Below are positions 20,825-32,844 of a stretch of DNA of 64,000 nucleotides, piece after piece. A program made the translations under genes and the position numbers. Below the pieces are notes generated by a model, which was not told the origin of the DNA, ran no database searches, and saw nothing but the letters and a program-made list of their open reading frames with translations. The DNA comes from Brachyhypopomus gauderio (taxonomy: Eukaryota; Chordata; Actinopteri; Gymnotiformes; Hypopomidae). Each line of letters starts with the position of its first letter. Position 1 is the first letter of the stretch. Location of the stretch: the NCBI RefSeq assembly GCF_052324685.1, contig NC_135220.1, forward strand, positions 12,337,639 through 12,401,638, written 5' to 3'.

Positions 20825-23800
20825 TTAGAAGCTTACCAAAGCATACACCATACTGGAAACGGGCAGAGAACAAATAGCAATCAATAACAATCGACTTCCA
20901 CCAGTAATAACAGACTTCTACCAATATCAATAACAATAACATCAGTAATGAAACTAGTTAATATTGATATTTAAAGTGAAAAGCACCAGAAGTCTGTAGG
21001 CACAGTAACATCTAGGAACACCTGAGGAGGTTTTACCTGTACAGGTAGTAGAAGAAGGAGAGAAGGTAGAATCCGAGTTTGCACCAAGACTCTTTCTGGC
21101 AGTAATTCAGAATGTCTGCGTTCATGACGCTGACGGGGTCGTACATGACCTCTGACCCGTCTGCCGGCCGGTGAAAGAACCTGTAGGAGCAGAAACATGA
21201 GTGTTGTCGCCCTGTGAGCTCCTCTGTATCACCATGTGAGATGTGACATTATGGTTGTAGTTTTCACTAGAAGCTCCACTTCACTGGAATGATCTATTTC
21301 ATCACACAGCCTCGGTATACCAGAATGTAGTAATTGGTTAAGCCTGGAGAGTTAGAGGTAAAAAAATATAAGATCCACTGAGTGGAACCCTGAGCTTCGG
21401 CCGATGGTGAGATGGTAGGGGTGAGCTGCTACCTCCAGAGATGGTAGAAGAGCAGAGGGATGTTGAGGCCCAATGTGACCCACTCCCCCGCGCACATGAA
21501 CATCAGACAGAACAGGCCGTGGATGGAATATTCCGGAACCACCAGCTAGAAAAAGAACACAGAAGAGTCTTACAGCCGAGTCTGTGTTCACAAACACGTT
21601 AGCTGAAATGCAGCCGCACTCCGAGCCCTGGGCCATTTTTACCTGGGCTTGTATGTTATACAAACCCACAGGAGATGCCCTCAGAGTCTCAGAGGAAGAT
21701 ATAACATATCTCTAAGCTTTCTGGGCATGCATGACCTGAAGAAGTGATGAAGGAACTCTCACCCTCCTGAGAAGATTGCAGATCCTCTCAATGTTCAGTA
21801 TTCGTTCCCTCTGCAAAAAGACAAAAGCAACAGTGTACCATGTGCATACTAATTCTTATATAGTACATGTGCATACCAATTCTGTATTTCCTGTGCATAA
21901 TTCTGTATGCTGCATGATATGAACAAAAATGCAATATTATGGGTTTAGATGTGTATTACAATTGCTTTATAAAAAAAGGTTCTTAAAAATTCTACAGGAT
22001 TACTTGACATTTTAGAGACGTGTGTCAACAAATTGAAGGCAAACAGTTTAGGCAGTGATGCTTTCATGGTCGGGGTTAAGATTAGCTTGTACTTATTTGA
22101 TAGATAGCTGACATCTTGTACTTTGTTTAAGCATTTTGTGATTTTCAATGTATTTAAGATACATGTTGCATAGTACTACTCACACGAGATGTACCTGCAC
22201 CATAACCAATGTTTACAATTACAGACCTGTGTCGCTCGTAACCAGGTGTGAGAAGATCTCTCAGAATACATCAGTTATCATGGTGGGATTGTATGTAGTT
22301 ATAAAACAATGCTACACTTTGGGAACCTTTTTATGGGACTTGGCTTTGATTAAAAAATGGTTAAAATTTGAGCTTTATTATATCTCATGTCATCGATTTC
22401 ACATCCTTGCCAACTGCTGTCATACATAACCAGGCATCCTCTGTCCATTCAACTCTACATGCCCCATCCAGACCTTGTTCCATAACCTTTGATCCCAAAG
22501 GCATGCAGGGTTACATGTCCCATCTGTGTGCTTCATGCATGGACTAAATCTTTGGGGTTTTTAGGCAGGTAAGGAGGACCACGAGGAGGACTGCACCCCG
22601 AAAAATGATTCTCTATTGTGTTTCATTTTTTATTGCTTTTACAGAGCCAGGTCAGTCAGAGAGAGGAATTATTTTTAGTGTTAGCTATCAGATTGCGAGA
22701 GACAGTTCATTCAAACCATTAAAAAAAACTGTTCTACTACTATGCTACAAACTACTGAGGAAACGTCCTCAATATCCTCAAGAGATACGGCCATGGCCAT
22801 GATTCATCACAACTCCCACCCATGTCTGAGACTGATCAAGACACACTTAGCCCACAGTGGCTGTATTGTTCTGATTTTGGCCAGTTCATTTTCATATATT
22901 AACCTGTAGCACTGTTCATACTGCAAAGGGAAGTATTGCAATAATGATAAAAAAATTATTTAAAAATGTTGTGCTGTCCTGCCGTATACTGTAAAGTAAG
23001 CAGAAATTCTGCGTAAAACAATAACACACTTTTAAAAATAACAAGTACGTGCATTTGTGTGTGTATATCTGGTTATGTGTAACTCCACAGGTGAGAAGAT
23101 GGTGAGAAGATGGTGAACATTAGGGTCGTACCGCTCTGGTCGGGTTGCTCTGGTCAATGGGGTTCTTGAAATCTGTGCGCAGCTCATCGAACGCAATGAT
23201 CTAGAAAACCACAGAGTGATCGTGATGACAGCCATCTTAGGTTCATTAGAACTGTGACATCAATCTTCACCTCAAAGGTCTACAGACAATACTGCCTCAG
23301 ACTGACTGCCTCTGGCTGCCTCAGACGGACTGACTGATCGTCTACATTTGAACCCTAACCATTTTCTACATTCTATGGTTCATTTGAAATGGCAAGAAAA
23401 ACGACCCGTCACGTCAATAGATTTTCCTTCCTTTATCATCTTGCTCTCACACACATGCAGATGTAAGTATCGGTGTCCTGACTCTCTTTCCCAAACACAT
23501 CAGTTTCATCCCATTTTCTCTTTCTTTCATTCCGTTATGTGCTGTAAACAGATGCAGTTTCCATGGTGATTGGACGAGCCTCTAAGCGGGCGCTATGGTT
23601 ACTATAGAAGTGAGCGTGCGGTTTCATTGGCTGAGAGCTGCACAGAAAAGGGGGAGTGGAGGATGGAGACTAGGGGGATGGGGAGAGAACAGAATTATAG
23701 TTTGATAAGCACTCTCAATAACATGGCTTCTCACTGACATCCTCTCAGACACAGACACAGACGCTGGAACCCACCACCTTTCCCTCACTCTTGCTCATAC

Positions 23801-25588
23801 ACACACATACACACACACACACACACACATGCAGACACTAAGTGACTCATGCTTCAAGGTTCTCCCACTCCAGTCATTAGTCAATACTCAGTCATTTCAA
23901 GTATGTGTTTTAAATGACCCTTTAAAACCTTTAACTCATAAACCTGTACACAACTGCCAGGTGGAATACAACCAAACAAACCACTGTTCTAGAATGTTCT
24001 AAAATGTTCTGGAACGTGTTCGGCTGTGGGGCAGCTGAGTTGAGAGTGTTTTCCCCTGTTCTAGAATGTAACATACTCCTTGCCAGATTTCTGCATGAGC
24101 TGTCGGTCACTAAACCTGAACTTTGGTCATGTACAACAGCCATGTTCCTGAAGTCCAAATGCTGCTCCAGGATATGGAAGTCATGATTTTGCTCAGACAG
24201 GGTTGGTAGACTCTGGTATAGTTTGCTGCAAGCAAACTGTCGCCCACTTCTGTTGCCCTCTGTCTCACACAAACAAAGCCTGTCGGTCTCACCCCCAGTC
24301 TCACCCCCACAAAGCATGTCTGTCTCTCAGCCTCAGTCTCACCCCCACAAAGCCTGTCTGTCTCTCGGCCTCAGTTTCACCCCCACAACGCCTGTCTGTC
24401 TCTCAGCATCAGTCTCACCCCCACAAAGCCTGTCTGTCTCTCAGCCTCAGTCTCACCCCCACAAAGCCTCTCTGTCTCTCAGCCTCACCACCACAAAGCT
24501 TGACTGTCTCTCACCCTTTGCCTCACTCAAAAAGCCTGTCTGCCTCACAGCCTGTCTCTCACACACACAAAGCCTGTCTGCCTCTCACCCTCTCTCTCTT
24601 ACACACAAAGCTTGTCTGTCTCTCACCCTCTGTCTCATACTCACAAATCCTGTCTGTCTCTCACCCTCTCTCTCTTACACACAAAGCTTGTCTGTCTCTC
24701 ACCCTCTGTCTCACACACACAAAGCCTGTCTGTGTCTCACTCTCTGTCTCACACACACGGCCTGTCTGTCTTTCATCTTTTCTCTCTTACACACAAAGCC
24801 TGTCTGTCTCTCACCCTCTGTCTCATACTCACAAATCCTGTCTGTCTCTCACCCTCTCTCTCTTACACACAAAGCTTGTCTGTCTCTCACCCTTTCTCTT
24901 ACACACACAAAGCCTGTCTGTCTCTCACTCTCTGTCTCACACACACGGCCTGTCTGTCTTTCATCTTTTCTCTCTTACACACAAAGCCTGTCTGTCTCTC
25001 ACCCTCTGTCTCTGTCTCACACATGCAATCTCACATACTCATTCACCCTGTCTCTTTCAGGCTTGTATTCTTTCTCTCACTCTCTTCTTTCTATCAGTCT
25101 TTCGTTTGCTCCCTCTTTTTTTCTCTTTCTCATTCTCTCTTCTCTCATTTTCATCCTCCATCTCCTTCTCTGCAGTTCACTAATAGGGTCAAGTCCTGCT
25201 CACCCAATCAAAATGAATCAAAATGTCTGCTCCTGCTACTCATGTGGACTCGTTTCATGGCTTTTATTGTGGTTGAGGAGGCAGTTTGAAGCAGACATGG
25301 CTACCGACACATCTCAGACTCCACGCGCTACGCTTTTAAACCCACGCACACACTCTCAGACTTGGCTATGACACAGATGGCAGCTCTTAATCAAAATGAG
25401 GCTGTCACAGGTAAAGAGGACATGTAAATGCACCAAAAAAAGCACAATTCAACATGGTTTACAAAACTACACATCTATACGACTGCTTCTTCACCTTGAG
25501 CAGATTGGTGAATGTTGACTTCATAACATGAATTTCAGTCATATTCACGCGACCATTTTTGGTTATAATGGGAGCAACAGGCTTATTC

Positions 25589-25686
<98 letters not shown>

Positions 25687-25783
25687 ACGAAATGGGACTT
25701 ACCTGCCAGATGACGAAGAAGATGAGAGCGGCACACAGCACGAGCGTTAGCATGTAGCAGAAGGCCGCAAAGGTGAAGGCCAT
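20825..25783 (-). CDS. cnih2: CNIH2, cornichon AMPA-receptor auxiliary protein 2
   Basis: Six minus-strand exons: 25783-25703, 23200-23132, 21810-21763, 21545-21433, 21180-21037 and 20852-20825. Joined they give exactly 160 residues, the length of mammalian CNIH2. It begins [20 protein letters not shown] (first membrane helix), carries [16 protein letters not shown], the neural-type insert region, [12 protein letters not shown], and ends [12 protein letters not shown]. The family binds AMPA-receptor GluA subunits at the ER and synapse, aids export and slows deactivation. CNIH3 is the close paralogue; the human CNIH2 location on 11q13 and the N-terminal sequence favour CNIH2. The last exon has only 28 coding bases and is easily missed. 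Intron 1 (about 2.5 kb) holds a CA tract 19 bases after the donor and a large minisatellite. Confidence 0.95.
24240..25030 (+). repeat. ~40-bp pyrimidine-rich minisatellite in cnih2 intron 1
   Basis: About twenty copies of CACAAAGCCTGTCTGTCTCTC followed by a variable half. The left part uses AGCCTCAGTCTCACCCC; the right part uses ACCCTCTGTCTCACACA or ACCCTCTCTCTCTTACA. Units are about 38-42 bases. Plus-strand frames stay open for hundreds of codons because the unit lacks stops, but the products are low-complexity and not a gene. It ends in a C/T-rich stretch to about 25170. Confidence 0.93.
25591..25683 (+). repeat. (TG)46 microsatellite beside the cnih2 exon 1 donor
   Basis: 93 bases of uninterrupted TG on the plus strand. 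In the cnih2 pre-mRNA it is (CA)46, beginning 19 bases after the exon 1 splice donor. Confidence 0.95.
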
Positions 25784-26055
25784 GGCTGCCCCAGCCAGTC
25801 TGTCGGTGGGTCGGGTCGAGGGAGAGAGGGGGAGGCGTCCCCGACTCTCTCTCTCTCAAGCTCACCTTGATACCGTCTCTCTCTACCTCTCCTCTCCTCC
25901 TCCTCAGAGAAGGAGTCCCTGTCTCTCCTGCTCTCCCACTCCTGTCCTCCTGCTGCTCCTCCAGGGGAGAGAGGGACAGGGAACGTTTGCAGGGATCAGT
26001 GACACGGCCTCGCCCTGCTTTACTGATCCCAGAGAGCTCCCTTACTTGTAGAACA

Positions 26056-26095
<40 letters not shown>

Positions 26096-26487
26096 TGCTC
26101 CTAAGGGGACACTAGTGAAACTGTTGCCTCCCTTTCACTCTTCCATCTGTTTTGTGCTCAGTTCTTAGCTTATCCCCTTCTTTTCTCTCTCTCTCTCTCT
26201 CTCTCTCTCAGACTGGCAAAGAAAAAAAATAGTATTGGCGATTCTCCTTCTCCTTCTTCAGAATGGATGCTGTGTGATGTGGCCAGGCTGGTGTTCAGAG
26301 CTTGTGAGCACCTCCCTCACACGCTGGTGCTCGTAAAACTCTCTCCTGGGTGGAAGCTGGAAGTTGACCACAGATTGATCCACGTTACAGTGTAATAAAC
26401 GTGTGACAGTCACTAATGCAAAGAGCCTTGAGTTATTCCTGAACAACACATACCATCAGAGGGGCTTTCAGTTATTCAGTCTGGACC

Positions 26488-26605
26488 AATATTGTGACAC
26501 ATTGATTTAGTTTTTACACAACCATAATCCACATCTTCCAATACGCAATATTGTGACACATTGATTTAGTTTTTACACAACCATAATCCACATCTTCCAA
26601 TACGC
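26488..26605. repeat. Perfect 59-bp direct duplication
   Basis: Two identical copies, 26488-26546 and 26547-26605, beginning AATATTGTGACACATTGATT. Their identity suggests a recent duplication. Confidence 0.95.
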
Positions 26606-26773
26606 ATCTACTAAGTATTAATACTGTAATTCAAACATACAGCTTAGATCCCGATTATGCACAATTACTCTTCTAAACATGTATCATGTAACAAACTTTA
26701 AATTGTATAATATTCATTATAAATAACACGCAGCTAACTGCAGTTGCTTATTATGGTCCTTATTATAGTTCGA

Positions 26774-26799
26774 ATGCCTTATATTTATATATAAGGCAT
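26774..26799. repeat. Short AT-rich palindrome
   Basis: Arms ATGCCTTATA and TATAAGGCAT flank a six-base centre. Confidence 0.6.
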
Positions 26800-28317
26800 A
26801 GCCTATATATTCTGTTAATCTCAACACTTTGCAAACTGAAAATTTTATTTCTGAGGCATGTAGCAATTAAAAGACAGAAAGTCGAAGAACTAAGATGAAA
26901 AATCTTTAATTGTCATTAATCTCAAGAATACCTGAGTTCTACATGGGTGAATGCGTGAATGGGTGACTGTGGCGATGAATGAGTGATGAGTGACAAGCGG
27001 CGGTCCAGTACCTGTCATGTCTTGCCGCTGTCAGCTTTGCTCCCGTCTCCCCTCATTTCCTTTCCATTAATTTGGGTCGACACCATGTCAGAGATCGCTG
27101 CGGTGCCGTGACCGAGTCTCTGACATCTCTCACAACAGCACCAGGCGTTTGGTTCTCTGTTCCGTCGTTGTTTTCCTCTTTTCAATAAGAATTCCAGATG
27201 AGGTTTCAGAAAACTCAGACAAAATTAACACATTCCCATCTCATCTCCACATTCTCATCTCTCTCTCTCTCTCTCTCTCTCTGTACCCTCACTCTTTCTT
27301 TCTCTATAAATGACAGATAATAATCTAATGCTATTGTTCCCTCGTTTCGCGGTTCCCGCCCCCTCTAACGTGTCTACTATGAGGCAGAGTGGCCGTATCG
27401 CATTCAACAGTCTCTCCTCTCAGCGACCGAGTGGATGTCTGTAGCTCTCCTGCCTTCCTCGTCTTCGTAGTTTCCCCAGAGAGCTCTGAGGGGGGAAGCT
27501 CCTTTGGCCTCCCCTCGCTGTGTCGCTCTCTTTCTCTCTATTATTCTCTCTCTCTATTGTACTCCATTAACTCTCTGTGAGACTGACACTGCCTTCGCCG
27601 GATGCGTCACTCTTTTTCTGAGGCAGAGATGAACTCAAATTCATCTAAATTAAATTAAACGAACTTAAATGAACTTCATTGGTTTTGTGGATGTGTCCCG
27701 CCCTGTCAGAGCAACCCACTGTCACGATTTTTCATCCCATCCCTTTGTTTCCATATTCACCATACTTCTCTCTGTAATTCCTGTATTTCAGTACCTGTCC
27801 TCACTTCCATGACGATTTCACGAACATTTCCTGTGTCCCTCTCTAGGCTATGTCTCTGCGCCTCTTCATTAAACCTGTCTCTCACCTCCTCTCACTGACC
27901 TGCTGTGGGACAAGGATGTCTTGTTTCGAATCCACTTATTATTTATTATTATATTATTATTATACATTTGCTCTATATGCAATGTGAACTACTCTATAGA
28001 AAATAAGCAAGCACGAAATGTTATTGGTTCTGTTTTGAACGGAATTTCTATGGCTTTGATTTTGATTTGCACCAGTTGTATAGGCTGGTTTCATTTAAAC
28101 ATGATTGATGCGTTAGATGTGAGATAGTGTGGGGTGTCTGCTATCTCTCATGAATTCCTATTTGTTTTCTGTTGAATAGGGACCTAATTACAGTCATCTA
28201 TTTCTTCTCCTTTCGTATGGCAGTCTACAGTGTAGAAGTAATGGAATTCTAAGATAAACTAGGTGAGTCACTAGATATTTGTGACGTCTTGTAGATGTTG
28301 TACTCGTCAACTCAAGC

Positions 28318-28331
28318 ACGCCACCTGGCGG
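28318..28331 (-). promoter_or_regulatory. CTCF-like motif between cnih2 and wdr74
   Basis: ACGCCACCTGGCGG reads CCGCCAGGTGGCGT on the minus strand. It fits the CTCF core apart from small departures at the last bases. It lies between the divergently transcribed cnih2 and wdr74. Binding is inferred from motif alone. Confidence 0.35.
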
Positions 28332-28591
28332 ACGTTTGTCGTTATTTCATCCATAGGAACCAAACGGTCCCAGTTCTTGTGAGGCGACGTCGGGTTTTTC
28401 ATTCGAGGGAAAGAACCGAGATGAAACTCATGTAAAATCGACACAATTGCATTGCGAATGGATTTTAAAGGTTTTTTTGTTAATTCTAGCTCATTTTATT
28501 GATTCCTTAATATACTGCCAAAATGTTGAATTATTATAGATATAATTTATTTACTTACTCTGCAATCATTAATTAATAGGGACATTGTAAA

Positions 28592-28654
28592 AGCATTTCA
28601 AATCTCTCAAAATCTCAACTACTAGAGATGTTGAGAGATTTGAAAGAAAATGCT
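28592..28654. repeat. Imperfect hairpin
   Basis: Arms TTTCAAATCTCTCAA (28596-28610) and TTGAGAGATTTGAAA (28631-28645) are perfectly complementary around a 20-base loop that itself contains AATCTC...GAGAT. Weaker pairing extends outward through AGCATTT/AAATGCT. Confidence 0.6.
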
Positions 28655-29109
28655 AATTTTATAATATAAAATTATATAAAATGCACCATTGAAGACAAAG
28701 GCAACCAATGTCTCATTGCTTGTTCTGTTGAAGATATACGCGGTATATCCAGTTACCTTTAGTTTTTTCAATGCACTGAAATAAACTGCTGCTGCGTATG
28801 TCAATGAATGATGTTTTTTCTAACAGGTGTCCTGATTCTCAGGGAAAGAGACTCACAGAGAAATCGTTGAATTTGTAGTCATTTTGTAATCAGATTTTAA
28901 AAATGACGTCGTCTTAAAACATCAATTATTATTGTGAGTAATTGATATAATAAATGAAACTTCCAAACAGGCTTATACAAACTAAAAAGATATTCACTGT
29001 ACTAGGAACTACGTATTTCAGCAACGTTTCCCAGCCGGAACATATTATTTGCGCACTAAAACGTGCAATTTTGTTTGGGTTATTGGAAACGTCGTTTCTT
29101 GCCATTATA

Positions 29110-29472
29110 ATGGCTGCCAAAAGTCAACTTTGTTCAGTATGGGTTGGATCAGAAACGGGAATACTGAAAGGTAACATTTATCCAATGTGTGAATACAGCA
29201 ACATTATCTATATAATCTGCTCCGCGAGCTAGTGGATAACCAAGCTAGTCAACACGTGAGGTGTCACTCCAGGTCTGTGTGAACTATGTCGTTATAACTT
29301 GTCCCGTTGATATATTGATGAAGGTGTGAGTCTCAGCAAGAAGCAGGCGTTTAATTTCTGCGAAATGAGCTGTCTGAGTCGGGACCAGGAGGTGTGCACC
29401 ATGACATGGGGAGACTCGCAGGAGACTGAGGTGAGTAAAAGCGACACTATTAGCTACTAGCTATCCCTTACA

Positions 29473-29508
<36 letters not shown>

Positions 29509-32500
29509 TGAGAGAGAGAGAGATCGAGATCTGAAAACATATACTAAAAATATTTTCTATCTATTCATTGATATTAAGCATATAAGCATGTGCACATTCA
29601 TACCAATAAAGTGCACACTGGTTACACCCAACTGACTTAAACTTAGTTTGATCTGTTTATGGATTTGTAATTGTCATGTAATTGTGGATCAGGTGTTTGT
29701 TTCTTTGTTTGTTTTTTAATGGCAACAAGACACACCTCTCCATTTCAGGATTTTGACCAGTTTTCCTCTTGGTGTACAAAATTTCTTTGATGTCGAATTT
29801 GCAGTTTCACGTGATACTTTATCTGCACAGGCACAAGGTTTAATCCTATCTGCGTTTATAGGTACACGTACAGAGATTTGTCACGCATGCAGGTATGGAT
29901 CACAGTGTCTGATCCAAGTCAGAAGTAACGTCTCAAAGGACGAAAGTGATCTGGTTGTGTTTGTGTTGCTCAGGTGCTGGTTGGCTGCTTAAATGGCAGC
30001 GTAAAGACTTTCAGCATAGAGAAGGGCATCTTCACGGAGAGCCGGGAGTGTGGAGATGTCTCACAGGGCCGCTTCACGGGCCTCGCTGTCACAGACAGGT
30101 GCTCTTGAATACATTCAGTGCCACAGTACACCTCTAGAGCAGGGGTGGGCAAACGTTTTCACTTGCGGGCCACATTGGGTTCTAAAATTCGACGGAGGGG
30201 CTGGGTCAGGAGCATTTGGACTAATAAATAATAATAAATTTAATTTATTATTTTTATACATTTCAGTTGAAGGTGCAAAGTTAATGAAAACACTTGTTGG
30301 AAAATGATAAATGGAACACTTTCAACATTCATCACCTAACGAAATACTCAAGCTAAAAAATTTCTAATTGTTTTAAACCTCTCAAAATTATGGACGGATT
30401 GTTCTGTGAGAGAGACTGCATTAAATATCTTGCCTGCAGCATAAACCAGAAAGGGGTCTTTAAATTGAGAGCGATGTGCAGCGTGTTAAGCTACTGTACC
30501 CCTGCTGTGCGTAAATGCGCACATTGCACTTAATCAAAAGATGCTCCTCCAAACTTTCCATATGCATTTTTTCATAACACAGTAGAGAAACTGCCAACCT
30601 CTGAGCAGTAGCCGCTCGTCCTTCTGTTTACTGTTTGCTAGCGTAGTTTGCGTGCTTCGTAGCAAAGTGACTGCTGACATTGTACTCTTTGAAAACTGCA
30701 ACCGTTTCTTGGCATAACAGACATACAGCCATTGATCAGACTTTAGTGAAAAAATATTTTGATGTCCACTCCACACACTTTTTAAGAACTCTGCACACAA
30801 TGTCCACTTCTTTTCTTTGGTCCGCTCACTTTTACCGAAGGGCAAAAACAGCAGCGGGAAAGTTGCACTCCAACAGAGGTCAATGTGGTCTGGACTAGTG
30901 CGCTATCTATTGGGGAAACGAGGGTATTGCAGGAGAAAGGGTGAAAAGGGGAAATGAATGAGCATTTTACTATAATTTGGACAAATTCGGCAGGCCTGAT
31001 TAAAAACCTAATGGGCCATAGTTTGCCCTTGTCTGCTCTAGAAGATGCGGACCACAGTGCGATTCAACAGTCAGCAAGATGACTGAGAAAAAGCTTATAG
31101 CCCACATTCACTCTGTCTGATTTGGACAGTTAGAACAAATTATGACGTGTATATGTACTCTCTCACTCCTCTTTCCTTATCACACTAGTTTATCTTTTAT
31201 TCTGCATTCCCAGTTCTTTAATCACATGTGTGGAGTCTGGACTGCTTAAGGTGTGGAGTGAAGGCAGCAGTAATACAGTAAGTCAAATCAAATCAAATAT
31301 ATTTGTATAGCGCTTTTCACAACACATGTTGTCACAAAGCGCTTTACAGGATTTAAGTCTGATGACTTCGTTATGTACATCTCCCTTTTATTTAATGGAA
31401 TTGGAGGAGGAGCTGGGTTGGTTAGATGTTGGAGAAGCTTACTTTTCAAAACTGTACTGTAAGACAGACTTTAGTCTCAGAATCAGTCTTCTGGCCCAGG
31501 TCATTGTGTAAAGAAGACTGATTTCATGTTGCTTTCTTCAAATTTGTTACTAATTTGGGAATTCTGCAGACACTTTTGTTAAAATTCTTCCTTGCAATAT
31601 TCCATCTAATGGGTCTCTCTATGTTTAGGTTGAAATCAATGTTGGTGCTGAAGTATGTAAAATGCGACAAAATCCATCACAGCGCCATCATGTGGCGACA
31701 GGAGGGAAGGAGAACCCTCTGAAAGTGTGGGACCTGCAGAGACCTGACAAGCCCATATTCACAGCAAAGAATGTGAGAAACCTCAGATGCATCCAGTATT
31801 GTTTTAAGATGCATGCCAGTATATCCCTGACATGATGGGCCTAATTAAAATAGCATTTTCTACTAACAATCAAGCCTCTGCAACAACTACTATGGTAACC
31901 CTTGTGAAAAGTTGATCTAAAATTTTGTGATGTATTTCAAGCTAGTTGATGATGATAAATTCTTTGCCCAAAGAAACTCTATTCTCTATCCTCTATTGTA
32001 CGTGTTCTTTCAATATGTTAGGTGGCTAATGATTGGCTGGGTTTGCGTGTGCCAGTGTGGGTGAAAGATGTGGCATTCATCCAAGATTCCAGCAAGATAG
32101 TCACATGCACAGGACATCATCAGGTCTGTCCGAATAAGTGTGTGAGTGTGTGTGTGTGTCTGTGTGAGTGAGTGAGTGTACATGTGTGTCTTTGAAAGCT
32201 CTTGGTAACTCTGTGTCTTGTCCTTGGTTCAAGTCTGAAAATTCTCCTCCTTATCTATGTGTTAGGGTTAGTGTTAGTGATAGACTAACCCTAGACTCTC
32301 CTCCTTATCTGTGTGTTAGGGTTGGTGTTAGTGTTAGACTAACCCTAGACTCTCCTCCTTGTCTAGGTACGGGTGTATGACCCATCGTCTCCTCAGAGAC
32401 GGCCCGTTCTGGAGGCCCAGTTTAGCGAGTATCCGCTCACAGCACTGTCACTGCCGGCTGACCAGGCCAGCGTGGTGGTGGGAAACACACATGGACAGCT

Positions 32501-32800
32501 GGCCATCCTGGACCTGCGTAAAGGTGCGTGCGAGCGTGTGTGCGTGTGGCACTTTTCCCCACTGATTACAGAGTGCCTTCTCCAGGGAACCTTGTACCTC
32601 TGACCTTCACGGGTTGCTTTGAGGTGGACGAAACGGAGCTACTTCTAGTTGAACTTGGTCTATTTGTCCGTCTGTGTTGCTGGAAGTTGGGCGAGGATGA
32701 GTGAGAACCTTTTAACCTGGGTGTGTCCTGGCATACACAAGTACCATGGCAGGGAATAGAATTACAGCAGTCATTAGGATTACAGAAGCATGTGGCATAA

Positions 32801-32844
<44 letters not shown>

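Larger units (their letters stand above)
25784..27600 (-). promoter_or_regulatory. cnih2: cnih2 5' UTR and upstream region
   Basis: The segment 25784-26040 upstream of the ATG is GC- and CT-rich and probably holds the 5' UTR and core promoter. A (TG)15 tract is at 26061-26091 and CT runs at 26185-26210 and 27260-27282. No coding frame recognised. A cluster of GC-richer sequence lies at 27000-27130 and 27340-27500. Confidence 0.4.

Noticed and set aside
24203-25371. Frames of 225-382 codons on the plus strand, Ser/Leu/His-rich
   Set aside because: They follow from a stop-free minisatellite unit, several frames are open at once, and they lie antisense in cnih2 intron 1.
27080-27115. RE1/NRSF-like sequence (ACACCATGTCAGAG) upstream of the neuronal gene cnih2
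   Set aside because: Half-sites have wrong spacing and several mismatches to the RE1 consensus.
28300-29110. Possible U2 snRNA next to wdr74, as in human
   Set aside because: I searched the upstream region for the conserved U2 5' end and saw none.
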